From contig CAJNDS010000002.1 of NCBI GenBank assembly GCA_905221605.1, positions 1,893,938 through 1,957,937 on the forward strand: a DNA stretch of 64,000 nt, written 5' to 3'. Every line of letters starts with the position of its first letter. Positions within the stretch are counted from its first letter, which is position 1. Below are positions 62,918 to 64,000 of this stretch, one piece after another. Source of the DNA: Symbiodinium natans (taxonomy: Eukaryota > Sar > Dinophyceae > Suessiales > Symbiodiniaceae). The position numbers and the translations under genes were made by a program. A model generated the notes under the pieces. It did no database searches, had not been told where the DNA came from, and saw only the letters and a list, made by a program, of their open reading frames with translations.

Positions 62918-63163
62918 AAGCCATACGGTCCCTTCCCTGGCGCTCCAAAACGACTCATATTCTTTGTCGGCAAAACGGTCATCTTTCTCCATGAGCGCCT
63001 GCAACTTTGGTAACCGACCATAAAACTGATCCTCCTGCCCGAAGAAGGCAACGGAACCACCGGAACTAATTTGGCGTAGAACGCCCGTAGAACCACCATA
63101 AAGAACCGTCGAAACTTGGTCAGGGCGCCCTGCAACCGTAAAATCATGGTTACAACCGTAAAT
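62918..63163 (-). CDS. Minus-strand exon candidate, 82 open codons
   Basis: The frame ends at TAG (62,915-62,917) and reads DQVSTVLYGGSTGVLRQISS, then VAFFGQEDQFYGRLPKLQAL. This is natural-looking, acidic and balanced in composition, more so than the overlapping frames. A TTGCAG|G acceptor at about 63,130 would start the exon. An upstream minus frame (63,209-63,598) also looks protein-like (AFRGVLKDVLAERNLILA). No family recognised. Confidence 0.35.
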
Positions 63164-64000
63164 TTATGGGCTCGACCTTATTTCCGATAGGCAAACGCGT
63201 CCTCGCCCTTAATTTGGCCATACTTGGAGATCCAGGTAGGTCAACGTTGAGAAAAGCCTCAGCTGCAAAGCTATTCCCGGAGGTAAGGAGTCCATCCAGA
63301 ATCCAGACGAGCTAAGCTCGGCGTGTTGGAATGATAGACGAAAACGCCCATGCGGTACTTGAGAAGTCAGCCACGTAGGCATATGCGCAAGTGACAGAGG
63401 TGTCTTCGCGTAGGCAATTGTGTAAGATTGTGCATGCTTTCTCCGCGCTTTGACAGGCTTTGACACCGGTTCCGCGCGCGGAGTCTCGTTGGCGAGTTGG
63501 GTGAAGCCACGTGAAGCCAAAATCAAGTTTCTCTCCGCCAGCACATCCTTGAGCACGCCTCTGAAGGCGTGCTCTCCCTGACCGGCACTTCCGTACAAAG
63601 GAGATGACTTTGATGTTAAGCAAATGAAAGGATTCTTCTAAGTAGGCAGCACCGAACATTGAAAACGTCAGCGTCTGCCAGGCATCGTGTTCACTCATGG
63701 CGAACGATATTCTTGCTGCTGATGTGCAATATTCCCGGACCGTCCACACCGAGGTGATGTGAATTCTGGACTGACGTGAGTTAACCTTGTCGCAGCCATG
63801 CCAGTGACAGCGCCGGTGGCAGGGCCATGCTGAGATCCCCATTGGCGAGTCCATCGCGTCCATGTCTTGCCTTGGACGGAGCGCAAGATCTTTGTGATGT
63901 TGGAGTCTGTTGGAGTCGCTTAGAGGCGTTATGGAGAGTCCACTTGCCCATGGCACTGCTGGTGCTCAGGTTGGCTTTCGTGGGTGCACCGAGCTTTGCC

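Larger units (their letters stand above)
51740..64000. other. Host DNA without a recognised gene
   Basis: No FN3-like module, transposase, reverse transcriptase or known enzyme motif was found. Weak exon-like frames on the plus strand are 52,808-52,905 (ACEVDCLALQGACAI), 56,973-57,060 (CVVCSECQPGFQREH), 60,345-60,440 (NTDDFVTEVQAFRTNAISMA) and 60,995-61,200. There is one on the minus strand at 62.9-63.2 kb. None is firm. The region is typical intron or intergenic dinoflagellate DNA with short repeats. Confidence 0.4.

Noticed and set aside
63312-63956. 214-codon minus frame
   Set aside because: Overlaps the more protein-like 63,209-63,598 frame and shows no domain; kept only as part of the right-edge candidate region.
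1-64000. tRNA, rRNA, CRISPR and riboswitch signals
   Set aside because: None recognised on reading; direct repeats present are microsatellites or protein modules, not spacer arrays. A computed scan would be needed to exclude a tRNA.
12485-64000. Retrotransposon or transposase coding regions
   Set aside because: No reverse transcriptase, integrase or DDE-type motif was seen in the listed frames of the host part; only simple and short dispersed repeats.

Overview
The window joins two very different kinds of DNA. Bases 1 to about 12,180 are AT-rich (roughly one third G+C by eye), almost wholly coding, and carry the structural gene set of a polinton-like virus (PLV) or virophage-like element. 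Bases from about 12,480 to 64,000 are G+C-richer and intron-dense, with poly-G runs, microsatellites and scattered CCCTAAA-type heptamers. Short exons there are bounded by AG|G acceptors and mostly GC (not GT) donors, which points to a dinoflagellate nuclear genome (Symbiodiniaceae-like or a relative). The organism is inferred from sequence character, not from a marker gene.

Viral part. From left to right on the minus strand: a broken ORF at the window edge, a 358-aa protein with an amphipathic C-terminus, two small unknowns, a zinc-finger/coiled-coil protein, and a penton-type minor capsid protein. Then on the plus strand: a lipase-like alpha/beta hydrolase, a small basic protein, the double-jelly-roll major capsid protein (MCP), and a long fibre with a C-terminal S74 self-cleaving chaperone. 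These are followed by a minus GIY-YIG endonuclease, a plus small protein with a myristoylation-type N-terminus, a minus A32/FtsK-type packaging ATPase, and a set of small plus-strand genes. No polymerase, primase-helicase or integrase is in view, so a replication/integration module, if there is one, lies beyond the left edge. Seven start codons have TCTA 8-14 bases upstream, the signal known from Mavirus and the CroV late promoter. Gene ends are marked by AT-rich hairpins, twice with convergent stop codons placed in the two arms. Three small ORFs are each rescued by one extra A in an A-run, which means either early decay or long-read homopolymer error.

Junction. At 12,192-12,215 is a telomere-like CCCTAAA stretch, then a 62-bp direct repeat (12,312-12,436), then host sequence. 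The window cannot by itself separate true integration from an assembly join.

Host part. One very large plus-strand gene seems to run from about 13.2 kb to at least 49.4 kb. It begins with Ser/Thr/Asp-rich linker exons (13.2-15.5 kb) and continues as about 17 tandem copies of a roughly 100-residue fibronectin-III-like module, each split over three to five exons. The module reads: D exon (DLD..ELGG.V.W.PP), A exon (Y.VYLAE...G.NRS), a VGT...VPADT segment, B exon (YTHFLVYT.S.L.EQTTP), and C exon (ASVSNI.F). After the main run there are exons of another beta-rich domain (44.6-46.1 kb), a last run of modules (48.1-49.4 kb), and a repeat-rich tail (50-64 kb) where only weak exon candidates can be seen.
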